A model generated the notes under the pieces. It did no database searches and was not told where the DNA came from. It saw only the letters and a program-made list of their open reading frames with translations. Source: Proteromonas lacertae (taxonomy: Eukaryota; Sar; Bigyra; Opalinata; Proteromonadidae). Taken from it: DNA of 64,000 bases. The translations under genes were made by a program, and so were the position numbers. The stretch is from NCBI GenBank assembly GCA_002245135.1, contig NGBS01000610.1, positions 1 through 64,000 of the forward strand, written 5' to 3'. Positions 1 to 11,569 of the stretch are shown here, one piece after another. Positions within the stretch are counted from its first letter, which is position 1, and every line of letters begins with the position of its first letter.

Positions 1-2564
1 CGTGAAATCAACTGTCGTCGAGCTGCTTCAGCTGCATTTCAAGAGAATGTTGGTAGACAAGGACATTCTAATTTCTCTCATGGAATTGATATATTAACCA
101 AAACTGATTTTTATGCAGTTGGTAATCGTAATAATAGTTATTTAATACTTGGTCCATATGTTGCTTCATTTAGTGAATATAGTCAAGCATTAATTGATCA
201 TGCAGTAAATGTAAAAATCGAACATTGGGATGCTGAAATAAGAACATTAAGTGCTGAAGCTTTACATAACTTAACACCTTGTAATCCTGATTATATGGTA
301 AATACAGTAATACCTCGATTAATCCAAAATACCTTATCAAACCAAGTATATCGTCGACATGGTGCTTATTAGCATTGAGTGAAATAATCTTATCATTATA
401 TGAATTAAACTATGAATTGAAAGAAGATGTATTAAAATCAATTCGAAATGTGGTAATAAATGTAGAAAAAGAGCGTTTATATCGTGGTAAAGGTGGAAGT
501 ATAGTTCGTTTGGAATATGTCGATTAATTGAATGTATTAGTTTATGCCATCATCCATTAAGTGAGAAAGGAATATTACGATTATTACAATCGTTAGATGA
601 ACATTTTAAACAAAGTTAGAAGATATTCAAAAAGCTGCATCTTATTCATTTCGTTCATTTTCTGAAGAATATTTCAAGCAATTATCTTCTGAAATGATGG
701 ATAAAGTAATATCAGTATATGTATTAGGTTTACAGAATGATGATAATCCAGCAGTAACTCGTGGTTTTAGTTTAGCTTTAGGTTGTTTACCAGGTTATTC
801 AATCAATACAGCTGAGAGACAAAAAATAGTATTTAATGCTTTAATCAATGCAACTCATATTCAAGAGAAAAGAGATGAAAGAGATGCTGAAACTCGAAGA
901 AATGCAATGAAAGCATTAAGTGATTTGGCTTGTCGAATTGGATTAAATGAAGAAGGATTAAATGAAGAAATCAGATTATTAGTATTTGATAGTTTATATA
1001 TTGGTACAATGGATTATTGTATAGAAGATCGTGGGTGTTGGTTCTTGGATAAGAAAAGAATCTTTATTAGGAATGGAGAAATTTATGAATATGTTATTAG
1101 AAGTAGAATTGGAAAAAGCAAATTTATTACCATTGAATCAATATAATAAAGAAGTAAAGATTGGTTCAATATTACATACTAAATATGGAAAAGGTAAATT
1201 AATAGAAAAAGAGAATGTAGAAATCGAAAAAGGTAAAAATGAAGAATTATTCATAATCGAATTTGATGAAGAATCAATTGGTTCAAGAACATTTCCATTA
1301 AAGAAAGGAAAACTAAACAAAAACTTGTGTAAAATAGAAATAAGAGAAGAAAATGATGATGAAGAGTTTAATTGTGGTGATGTAGAGAATCGAAAAGAAT
1401 ATTTGACTGAAGATATAAATCGAAAAGTATTAGATAGTTTAACCAATCAAAATCCTTTGATAAAGAATGAATATAAAAACAAGAAACATTATTATACTGA
1501 AGATATGATAGTTCGATTAATGAATGTGTTAATAAAACAAAGTGTAGAAAAGATCGATAATATTCGTCAAACATCAGGTGAAATATTATTAAGAATTTTA
1601 TATCATAATCCTCCATTTTATATATACCTAATAAAAGTGAATTAGAACATTTAATACCCAAAGATTTTAACAGTTGGAGTAGTCCTCAATTTGTATATCC
1701 AATGATGGTGAAAGTATTATCAATTGAAGGTTATAATAATTCATTAGTAGAAGGAATAGTAGTGAGTGGTTGGTGGTTTAACTGAATCATTGAGTAAACC
1801 ATCCTCAGATGCCCTTAATAGAATGGGTGTAATAAACAAAGTGGAATTGGTTTAGTTTGGTTAAATCATTTTGGCATTTTATATAATTCATGTATTTGAA
1901 TTATATAAAGGAATGTTCGAATAAATATATCCGTTATTTCAAATGTGTGAGAAATTATTGAACAATAACTGTTTTAATAAATTAAATGAGAAAGAACATG
2001 AAAGATTTAACTTTGAATTAATTCGTGTTTCAATAGATGAAGTGAAAAGAGTATAATAAATATATGTTAATATTTATATATATAATAAAAATAGACTCGA
2101 GATGCCAAAGAAGATATTATATTCAATTCCAATATTTATAAATTTATTATCAAATGAAGGAGAAGTAAGAAAACAATGTATAAAGCATTTATTAGTGAAT
2201 TTGACTCATGTTTTTCCAAAAGTAAGAAATACAACAGCTGAACAATTATATATCAAATTTTTAACATTAGAAAACTTTTTAGATGAAGATAATATGGATA
2301 AAGTATTAGATATATTATCAACTACAAATTGGAATGAAGATGTATATAATATAATATATATATAATATTCAATAGATTGAAGAATTAAAGAAAATCAAAT
2401 TACCATTATATGAAATATTTGAATTACCACCTCCTCAATATTATAGCAAATCAGCAGATGGAAGTGAAAACATTAAGAAAGGAACAAGTAAAAAGGATGA
2501 TAAAGATAAAGATGGTTTTGCTCAAGGATTTCAAGAAATGCTTGATCTTGGTTTAGATGGTTAA
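1..2564 (+). pseudogene. TBCD: tubulin-folding cofactor D, C-terminal part, frame-broken
   Basis: TBCD is a HEAT/ARM-repeat chaperone that binds beta-tubulin during alpha/beta heterodimer assembly. The first 370 bases read as the conserved TBCD block ([39 protein letters not shown]). Later pieces follow the family order: GFSLALGCLPGYS (about 763), SWIRK (about 1045), VEKIDNIRQTSGEILLRILYH (about 1548) and a C-terminal KVRNTTAEQLYIKFL (about 2220). The last intron is 2342-2375 and the stop is at 2562-2564. The frame breaks at about 367, 510, 617, 1032, 1628 and 1770 and repeatedly at 1850-2000 and 2110; at least three are one-base losses in T runs. An insert at about 1140-1400 is not part of usual TBCD. 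The gene starts before the window. It is either a decaying copy or a real gene with consensus errors; identity is sure, status is not. Confidence 0.85.
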
Positions 2565-2722
2565 AATTATCTGATTTTATTATTATCTATTGCTATTACT
2601 TATACTATTAAGTGTTTTTTATGGTATTTAGGATGTGATTGTGTTTAATTTGAAAAGATTTAGATAATTTGATAAAAATAAATCTCAATAATGAATATTC
2701 AATATGTTTATTATTCATGTAT

Positions 2723-3079
2723 TAATCATTCAATATTGAAGAATTCTTTTGATAATTCTTTCTTTTCTTCTTTTGATATTCCATCTATTTTGATTATTCC
2801 AATTGTTGAAAATATTTCGAAAAAGGATTTTAATTCTGATTTATCTATATTCTCTTTCACTGTTATGGATAATTCATCTAAACTATCAAATACTTCTTGA
2901 TTTTCTTTCATTAATATCAATTCTTCTTCATTTAATTCATTTCCTGATATATTTATCTTTTCTAATAGTTTATAATCTTTTAATCTTTCTATTAACATTT
3001 TTAATCCTTCTTCACTCATTCCAATATCTATTCATATGATATTTTTATATTATATTTTATAATACTTGATAGATTTAAT
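2723..3079. repeat. direct repeat copy A (357 bp)
   Basis: Matches 8128-8484 in the same orientation at a constant offset of 5,405 bp. I compared the whole stretch by eye and found one difference (T at 3057, C at 8462). It carries the last LRR exon of a minus-strand pseudokinase-LRR gene, its 38-nt intron and a few codons of the preceding exon. Both ends drop abruptly to unrelated sequence. Confidence 0.95.
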
Positions 3080-3190
3080 GAATCATAATCATCAACGACT
3101 TTATGAAAATATTTACATATTATTTCTATTCCTTCATTTCCAATTTCATTATTATTATATATCGATATTATTTTTGTCTTATCTTTTGGA
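2726..3190 (-). pseudogene. LRR gene fragment (end of pseudokinase-LRR paralog)
   Basis: On the minus strand, about 3190 to 3066 reads as one leucine-rich repeat (NNEIGNEGIEIICKYF, then DSLNLS). A GTAT...AATAG intron (3028-3065) follows, then the last repeat exon (NIGMSEEGLKMLIERLKDY ... INISGNEL) to a stop at 2726. It aligns with the 3' end of the larger gene at 40035-43558, including the intron position. There is no start codon, kinase domain or upstream repeat, and at about 3185 the homology ends at a plus-strand LRR fragment. I read it as a truncated copy. The surviving reading frame is open and nearly identical to the copy at 8131-8424, so recent duplication or gene conversion is likely. 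Confidence 0.8.
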
Positions 3191-3314
3191 AGCATTTAAA
3201 AGTGTTCCTTTACTGATGGAACTTCATTTGGAAGGTAATTTGTTTGAAGAAGGTATTGATGATGTAATGAAATTGTATCAGAATTATCCGAGATGCAAAA
3301 TATCACTTGAGTAA
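3182..3314 (+). pseudogene. plus-strand LRR C-terminal fragment
   Basis: Reads LEAFKSVPLLMELHLEGNLF, then EEGIDDVMKLYQNYPRCKI and a TAA. This is a typical last LRR and C-cap of the same broad family, but in the opposite orientation to the LRR fragment it abuts. There is no start codon or upstream exon. It looks like the tail of another LRR gene joined by an inversion or end-joining event at about 3180-3190. Confidence 0.6.
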
Positions 3315-3503
3315 TATATTTTGTGTGTATATAGTATTTCTACAATATATAATTATAACTGAAATCGTATATTTTTATGAATAATTTGTTTATAATGTTA
3401 TTGAAATTATGAAAGGAGATAAAGCATAGACTTTTTAGAATTGGGTTGTGAAAACTAGAGTATAATTGTAGAATAATATTATAATAATGAAAATCATCTC
3501 TAT

Positions 3504-6500
3504 TTACTCGATTTTTATATAACAATTATCAACATAGTATTTTGAATTGTCATTATAGTATTCATACACTTCACTGTGTTCCATCTCATAATTACCTCTA
3601 ATTTTACATTCACATTCGATTCGCACATTCTTCTCTTCATTTCCTTCAAAGCATTTCCAATATAATACTAAATAATTATCAATTAATTCAAAGAAACTAA
3701 TCTTTTCTTCTTTTCGTAATTCTCTCAATTTATGATATCTTACTTCACATCCACCAGCTATTCCTATCTTACATAATACCATTCCTAAACATTTATCACT
3801 TATATTTCTCACTTTTATATCAACATCTAATAAATCACCTTCTTTCAACTCTGTTTCATTCATTTTTAATTCCATTTTTAAATTACAACTATCATTTATC
3901 AATGGTTTTTCTTTTGAGTAGAAATTGAGAGTATATGATAATTTCATTGGATTTTCTAATTCATCTTTTAATTTTACATTTAGTATATTTTCATCTCCCA
4001 TTAATAACGATTTTAAACATTCTTTTTCTATTTCTATTTGGGAATAGTTTTTCATTTCTTTCAAATCAATATTCATAATATTTTTATTATTCAATTCAAT
4101 TTTCATCTCATTATTACAAATAAATTTCCCACTTTCTTTAATCATATTATCATATTCTAATAACACTTTCAAACTCAATATTGTTCCTTGAGTTGAACCA
4201 TAATATCCATCACAACAACACTCTTGAATTGAATATATACTCTTATTTATAGCATTATTGATTTCACTTGTGTTTCTTTTCGCTTTTATCCACAACAATA
4301 AACATAATGAAGTTGTTTCAATTTTTAAAGCTTTTTCTCTCGAATGAGTTATTGATTCTTTTGGATAATATATAAATCCATCTTCTTTTTGCATTGAAAG
4401 TAAGTTTTTGATTATTTCATTTGCTTTCATATTTTCTTTCAGATTTAAACAACTCAAACCTAATAAACTAAGAATATAAGGATCATCACTATCTTTTACT
4501 CTCTCATAGAAAATATCAAATGAAGTTTTGATTTTCTCATCTACAGTAAAAGAGGTTAAACACCAATAGATATAAGCACTTGAACATTCTTTTCCTGCTC
4601 CACCAAAATTATCTAATTGTTTAGAATCTAAATTGAAATAACCACTTGATTCATCTAATCGACTCATTAACCATTCCATTGCTTTATTCTCCATTTCTTC
4701 ATTCACACCATCATATATATCTTTCATTTCTTCAAGTTCCATTAAACCATAAGCTGTTAATGTTTCACAAGCTGGACTATCTCCAAACCACTCAAATCCA
4801 CCTTCTTCTGTTTGATAACTTATCAATCTTTTATATCCTTCTTCTATAAATTTATCACCATTTTCTTTCATTTTATTCTTATATCCACTTTTGCTTTTCA
4901 TATATTTTATACCCAAAATCATTGGATATAATACACTTGACGTTTGTTCAAAACATCCATATGGTTTTCGAATTAAGGAATGAACTGAATTTAATATCTT
5001 TTCCACCAGTTTTTCTTCGATTTTCAAATTAAAATTGATAGTATTTTCATCTATATTTGCAGGCAGAGAGAATGGAATCTCATTTACAATATCTTTTAAA
5101 ATTATATCTTTAGACATGTTATAAAAATAACCTCGAGGATAGATTTTGATTGGATATTCTAAACAATCATTATAATCATCACTGTCAGCTAATATCTTTA
5201 TTCTTGATTCACAAATATCATCATTTTCATTCTCTAATTTCATTTCGTCATTATTTACAGCTTTCTTTCCTTTTAAATAACTTGCATATATTATGAAGAT
5301 TTCTTTGTGAGTTGTTTTCTTTTCATACCATTCATATATACAGTTTTCGCATTTTAAACCATCATCACTTTCTAATATAAGTTTTATACCTTTCATATTA
5401 CATAAATCAGGATTTAAATTTACAACTACTGGTAAATGAATTTCATCTTTATCACAAACATAAACAGGAGGAATACAATTTAAATAAAATGGTAATTTAC
5501 TGTGAATTGTTATATCTTTACTTCCATATATTGAATCATTTAATTTAAATCCTTCTACTCTAACTCGATAACTACTAATTGAATCACTTAATTGGAATTT
5601 TATTCTTGTGACTTTATTACATTTTATACTATTCGTACAAAATAAAGTACTTCTAAAATCATTTCTTATTTTTATTTCTTTTTTATCATAAGCATATTCT
5701 CTTTCTACTATGATATTCTTTGATTCTAAATCTTGATGTATATTTGGTCTGGAAAATTTATAAACATCGCGAGGTTTTGCTTTACAAATCTTGGCTTTCC
5801 ACGACTTTTTGCTTTCAGCTTTCAATTCACATCCCCATAATTCGTCAGTTAAAAAAAATCTTCTTTCATCATCTGTAATTTGCTTCCAAAATCTACCAAT
5901 TATTCGCTTGTATTTATCAATATTTTCTTCATAAATATTATCATAGATTCCTAATACATTCTTATAGATAAATCTTCGCCAACCTTGAGTTCCTAACAAT
6001 AAATCTATTTCTTCATTGCCTTTCAAATCTTTACTCAAATAACTATCACAATCTTCTACATGATCTACTTCGTTTTCCACATAAATCATTAATGGGAGAG
6101 ATGGATTTTGTAATCTCTTTTCTTCTAAATTCAATATTCCTTCATCAACTACTAATACACTTACATCTATAAATAATATCAATATTATATTATAAATAAT
6201 ATATATTATATACTGCAATCAATTGGTAAACTATTCTCATTATAAGTATTAATTTTTAATTCTACTGTTTCTCCAGGTTTGTAATTGTTTTTATCTTCTT
6301 TTATATCAATATTTATCGAATGACTTGGATTTACATATATCAATCTTTCAGCTATTGGAATTTCATCTTCAGTATATAATGTTACTCGAAATACTCCTCC
6401 CAAATTTACTTCATTTTCATTCAGACAGAATCTTATCTTTCCTATTCGTTTATCGAATATTACTTTTCGATAATCCATCTCAATCTCTTTCAAATATAAT

Positions 6501-7641
6501 CCAATGAAGTATTTATTCTTTATTTTACTTCTTTCTACTTCTATTTCGATTGAATTATTGTTATAACTATTATGATTTGAATGAATTATTGCTCCTTCTG
6601 TTACTCTATATATCATAATATAATATATTTATACTCTGGCAAATCTATCATGTTATTTTTACATTTTGGATGAATTACATATAAAGCATATTCTATACCA
6701 CTTTGAGGAATAAATGGAATTGATTTACCTCGACCTTCATGAAATGTTTTAATTGGCATTATTCGTTTGTTATTCGTCTTATCTATTATTTCACCTTCAA
6801 AATCACCTGGATTTCCATTCTTTAATAAACATTCATAATATATCACATTATGAACATTACTGATTAAATAGGAACTACTTTCTACATATACTTTTATATC
6901 TAATTCATTTTCATCATTCACAATTGGAATTGTTTTAGATGAACTTCCTATCATACCATTATACCAGATCTTCACTGTTAATGAAATGTTTTTCTCTTCT
7001 TTTATCTTCTCAGGTAATTGTAATTCGAAGAGTATTTTACCTTCCAATATTTTACTCTCTCCGCTTATTATTACATCATCAAATCGACTGTTTATTTCAC
7101 AACTATCAACCAATATTTCTCCACTTCCTCTTTCCACAGTTGAAATACTTCCACTCACTAAATCATTCACATTATAACCTTCTTTATCAAATTTTATATC
7201 AAGTGTGAAATGAGGATCAACATAGTTTTGAATGTTGATTTTTCGACTTTTACATGGATATTTTTTACATTTTATTGTATATTCACCTCCACTTTGATTT
7301 TCTGGAATTTCCCATTTATACATGAAAGTACCTTCTGTCAATGACACTTTACTCTTTAATTCAAATCCACTTTCTGATGATATTATCACTGTATCAGTGG
7401 TACAATTATCAACAAAGGTAATTCTTTTAACTATCTCACTTCTTCGTATTCTAGTTTTATTATTTTCAGGTAATGTGGTTAATGTATGAGTAGCATGATC
7501 TGTTACATAACCAACGATGTAAATTGTATCTTTTGGTTTATAGAATTGTTTATCTGTAGTTATATGGATGTTCCAATATGTCCATTCTGATAAATCAGCA
7601 TCTTTACTGTTTTCTTCATTTTTTGATGTGCATGATCCCAT
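3504..7641 (-). CDS. alpha-2-macroglobulin-like thioester protein, predicted N-acylated
   Basis: Three exons (7641-6635, 6605-6214, 6166-3504) sum to 4,062 nt, giving 1,353 residues in one frame. Introns are 29 and 47 nt. A2M proteins are large traps that hold proteases or surfaces through a buried thioester. Seen here: an MG-type N-terminal region (FYKPKDTIYIVGYV), an MG core motif VSVLVVDEGIL at exon 2/3, LLGTQGWRRF and the thioester motif PYGCFEQTSS followed by a helical alpha-alpha region. The motif resembles bacterial A2Ms (GCxEQT) more than human GCGEQ. The first ATG gives MGSCTSKNEEN, a myristoylation signal with a Cys for palmitoylation; the longer open frame upstream begins with GTG only. 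There is no signal peptide or C-terminal membrane segment, so an inner-membrane or cytosolic site is inferred, which is unusual for the family. It lies between two copies of a 357-bp direct repeat. Confidence 0.88.
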
Positions 7642-8127
7642 CAGATGTATAGAAAATCTTAAAAACGATAAAAAGTGCACTTATCTCAGATCTTGATTTA
7701 TATCTTTTCCGTTACATTAATTTTGCAATTATCTAAATGGAATTAATAGTTGATATATTATAAAACATTCCTTCTCATCTTGTAGTATATGTTGAATAGT
7801 TATTATCATTATACTGAGAATGATTATTTCTTAGATCTAACTTCAACTCACATAAATTATTTATATACACAAAAATTATATTAAAAAACTTCAGTTCATC
7901 ATTACAGCTGAACATAACTAGCAAATTACAATTATTCTGTAATTTGCATAATATGTTTGCAGTATACTAAAAGTGGATTGATATAGACTGTAGCTATGAT
8001 AAATCTTATAAATTATATCTAGTTTAGAATATTTAAAATAATGTGATGTATAAAAATTATAATATATATTTTATAAGCAGAATAACAGAATAAAATGTAA
8101 ATGAATTATTTAATAACATTTGTTTAA
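7642..8127. other. gene-free stretch, upstream of the A2M-like gene
   Basis: No credible coding exon. It holds the likely A2M promoter, including a GTAACGG element (minus strand, 7709-7715), and a perfect 10-bp inverted repeat with a 7-nt loop at 7921-7947. Confidence 0.6.
7921..7947. repeat. inverted repeat (10-bp stem, 7-nt loop)
   Basis: GCAAATTACA (7921-7930) and TGTAATTTGC (7938-7947) are perfect reverse complements around ATTATTC. No poly-T tail marks it as a terminator; the role is unknown. Confidence 0.7.
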
Positions 8128-8484
8128 TAATCATTCAATATTGAAGAATTCTTTTGATAATTCTTTCTTTTCTTCTTTTGATATTCCATCTATTTTGATT
8201 ATTCCAATTGTTGAAAATATTTCGAAAAAGGATTTTAATTCTGATTTATCTATATTCTCTTTCACTGTTATGGATAATTCATCTAAACTATCAAATACTT
8301 CTTGATTTTCTTTCATTAATATCAATTCTTCTTCATTTAATTCATTTCCTGATATATTTATCTTTTCTAATAGTTTATAATCTTTTAATCTTTCTATTAA
8401 CATTTTTAATCCTTCTTCACTCATTCCAATATCTATTCATATGATATTTTTATATTATATTCTATAATACTTGATAGATTTAAT
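8128..8484. repeat. direct repeat copy B (357 bp)
   Basis: Second copy of 2723-3079, same orientation, one mismatch (8462). Beyond 8484 it is fused to kinase-domain sequence, whereas copy A continues into an LRR, so the two copies have different neighbours on this side. Confidence 0.95.
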
Positions 8485-9308
8485 AATAATTGATCATCAA
8501 ATAATTATCTTCATCTTTCAATATTTCACTCATCTTTATCATTTCTTTTTCCAACTCTTTTAAACTCAATCTATCTTCATTCTTCACTTTCAACATTCTG
8601 AATATCATTTCTTTCATCATTTCATCACATTCAACATCTAAATTATATTTACACCTCATAATATTATTCATTACTTTATTCATATTATTATCATCTTCAG
8701 TTAAATGGTATATACATCCAATTGACCAAATCACAATTCTTTTATTATATTCTAATCCATTTAACTCTTCTGGGCTTTAAAAGCATATATCATATATTCT
8801 CACATCTTCTTCTCTTCTCAATTCAATTATGAATAAATCACAAATCCTTATTTCGTTATATATATCTATTGTTATGTTTGAACTCTTCAAATTACTTATC
8901 ATTAAATCATTTTCACTCAATATCATCATAACATCACATATTAAAATGATTATATTACAAATATCACTGTTTGACATTAATATATTATTCATTATCTCTT
9001 TCAAATCTTTCACATAATAATCTCTTTCTAATATAATCATATCATCCCCGATTATCTGCATTTGTGATGGATAAGTATAATTTAAACAACAATCTAACAA
9101 TAAATGGTTATTGTCATGGAATTTTTATAGCTTTTTTTGTAGCATGATATTAACTTTAAACATTTTTATCATTTTAATATCATTTTTATGTTGTACAACT
9201 AAATCTACATTATTAGTAGTTTTTTCTACTCTTTCTGTCATCTATAAAATAAACCAGCAAAAATACGTTCTCATCAGATGGTAATAATGATTATATCTTG
9301 TCATTTAC
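8131..9308 (-). pseudogene. pseudokinase-LRR paralog with internal deletion
   Basis: Read on the minus strand from about 9308, it follows the gene at 40035-43558. A short first exon (SLLPSDEN) comes before a GTAT intron (about 9255-9279), then N-lobe-like sequence (DLVVQ...KMIKMFKV), kinase C-lobe pieces (ISNLKSSN, LRREEDVRIYDICF, SPEEL, VIWSIGCI, RMLKVKNEDRLSLKELEKEM) and finally the last LRR exon. All middle LRRs are missing: at about 8484-8500 the kinase region jumps straight into LNLS and the shared repeat. Frame breaks occur near the start, at about 9117 and at 8777 (one extra T before SPEEL). Deletion plus frameshifts make it a probable pseudogene. Confidence 0.8.
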
Positions 9309-9434
9309 AAAAAAACAAAGAAAATTATTGCTGATTCAAAAAAATATCCATAAAAGTTTAAATTCAGCTAAGGAGAATTTTTAACAAACAAAAATAATAA
9401 ATAACAAAAAAAGGAAATTAAATATAATTAATAA

Positions 9435-11383
9435 CTACGATTTTACTTTATGAAAAAGATTGGGTATTGATGTAGGTAAAGGTTTAATTGTTGGTTTTAA
9501 TCTATCTTTAAGGGGAATAGAACTATAATCAAATGTATTTTCCATAACTTTTTTCTTTGGAGTTTTTTCACAATGAAAATCTTCAAGTAAATCTTCATTA
9601 CTATTATTCTGAGATTGTGTTAAATTCTCTTCCATCGTTTTGATTGATATTTTATTACCTTTTTGATATATAATACTCTGTAATATCAACAATTTCTCCA
9701 ATTCTTTTATTCGATTCTGAAAATAATCAATCATATCATTTCTTTCTAAAATATATAATAAAAGCAAATATATAAATACGTTCTACCATTGATTCATAAT
9801 CATTCTTTTGTTTAGTCATATCTGATCGAAGTGATTGAATTTCATTTTCTAATTGTTCTATCTTTCTATCTTTTTCTTCAATAATCTGTTGATTCTTATT
9901 ATTATCTCTGTCATGATATAATCTTTCTCTTGATAATTCAACTTCTATTTCTAACATCTCTCTTTTTGTTTTCATTAATACTTCATTTACATCAGTTACA
10001 CTTGTTGTGGATGATATTCTAATATTTCTAATTTGTCTCTATTATATAGTATAAATGATGATATAAATTATATATACTTCAATTTCTTCTTCACTCAATG
10101 AATTAAGATCTACATCCAATGTTTTTGAAGTAAATAACCAAATATCTCCATTACAATACATTGAATTATTACCACCAAATAACAATCCTTATAATTTATT
10201 AACAAAACCAAAATTAGATTAATTTATAAGATTATAAATAAATAATAAAAGGATATACACATAAGATTAGGATTTTTACATTTTGAATTATACACAGAAT
10301 AAGGAAATATATTAAATGTATGATATGCTCTAGCATCTGGTTTATTATCTCCAACAATGATTCTATCACTTTTAATCTCATTTTCATCTATTAAATAATG
10401 GAATAAATAAATATCATTCGAATAAGATATCTGATTCTTATCGCCACTAGGTTTTATTCCTCCAAATGTAACAATTGATCGAATTGTATCATATCCTGTG
10501 GGATATATATCACTTTGATGATAATAAATAGATGGTGGTAAAAATCCACAAATTGCAGGTTGACTCCATGCATTTTCATATATATCATATACATGTCTAA
10601 TACATAATAATAATAATAATAAATATACATATCAGAACACAAGTGCTTTCTATCATATCCACCATATATTAACATTTTACTTTTATTTATCTTAACACAG
10701 CTATGACCAAATCTACTACATGGCCTTTTTCCACTTGGTAATAATTCTATCCACTTTGCATTCTTTTTGTTTAAATCATTTATATATATTCTATTAATAT
10801 CACCTATTGGACATAAACTACCACTTGCACATCCACCAAATGTCACTAAGGACTCATCTCCTTCATTTCCTAGTATACATAATGAAGATGATTTGCATGG
10901 AATTGGACTGAATATTATGTCTGGAACTACCCATGTTCTTCGACATGAATCGAAATATCGAAGTGTATCAACACAAAATGTCTTGTAGTTTTCATCATTC
11001 TTTAATAAACTCAATGCTTCATTTTCTATGTCTGTTTTATCTTTATTATTTCTACTCACTTCACCTCCAAATAAATAAATTAATGAGCCAGATGTACAAG
11101 CAGCATGGTAAGATGTGCTAGGAGGACTTTTCCCTTTTACCACAACATCTTTCCAATGGTTACTCTCAAACTCATATTTGATAATTCCTGTACATCTTTC
11201 ACCGTGACTCATCCCACCAATTATATATAACTCATTTTTAATTAAATGGCATGTATGACCTTGTCTACTACCTGGAATAAACCCTGTAACTTCATTCTTT
11301 GTCCAAATCATTTCAGGTAATCTTTTAACTTTAGTCTTACTAAATATATGTTTTGTTTCACTTTTATTACTTCTGTTCATCAT
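9435..11383 (-). CDS. kelch-repeat protein with C-terminal coiled coil
   Basis: Five exons (11383-10629, 10596-10257, 10188-10078, 10038-9780, 9745-9435) total 1,776 nt, 591 residues, in frame. The N-terminal half has kelch blades with GG pairs (RQGHTCHLIKNELYIIGG, LIYLFGG, SRFGHSCVKI..MLIYGG, LLFGG) and should form a beta-propeller for protein binding. The C-terminal part is charged coiled coil (REMLEIEVELSRERLYHDRD, KDRKIEQLENEIQSLRSD). This architecture is common in eukaryotic scaffold proteins of the cell cortex and cytoskeleton. I cannot assign an ortholog. Intron 2 (10189-10256) begins ATATCCTTTT and appears to end in AA; removing it is what keeps the kelch frame. The 3' end of the coding region is followed by under 130 bp of spacer. 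Confidence 0.82.
10189..10256 (-). other. candidate U12-type intron, AT-AA termini
   Basis: The minus strand starts ATATCCTTTT, a perfect minor-spliceosome 5' site, after NPNLMC. A TTGTTAAT branch-like motif lies about 11 nt before TTATAA, then GGATTG resumes kelch coding (GLLFGG). No GT-AG choice that I could find keeps the frame. Confidence 0.6.
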
Positions 11384-11569
11384 AAAAACAATAAACCGTT
11401 TATAAAAAATTCAAATCAAATTTGTTCAAAATAAATATGAAATGAAATATAGTCGTTACATATTTTGGTTTTTGTTTATTATATAATTAGTATAATGGTG
11501 TGTATATTAAATGTATTTAAATTATCAATAAACAAACAAATATACACAATAAATCAAAGTGATAATTAA

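Noticed and set aside
1138-1446. Minus-strand open frame opposite TBCD
   Set aside because: Low-complexity mirror of coding sequence, with no start context and no homology; the plus strand carries TBCD.
7609-7680. GTG-initiated extension giving the A2M-like protein a hydrophobic N-terminus
   Set aside because: It lacks an ATG; the in-frame ATG at 7641 gives a good acylation motif, and a stop lies just upstream.
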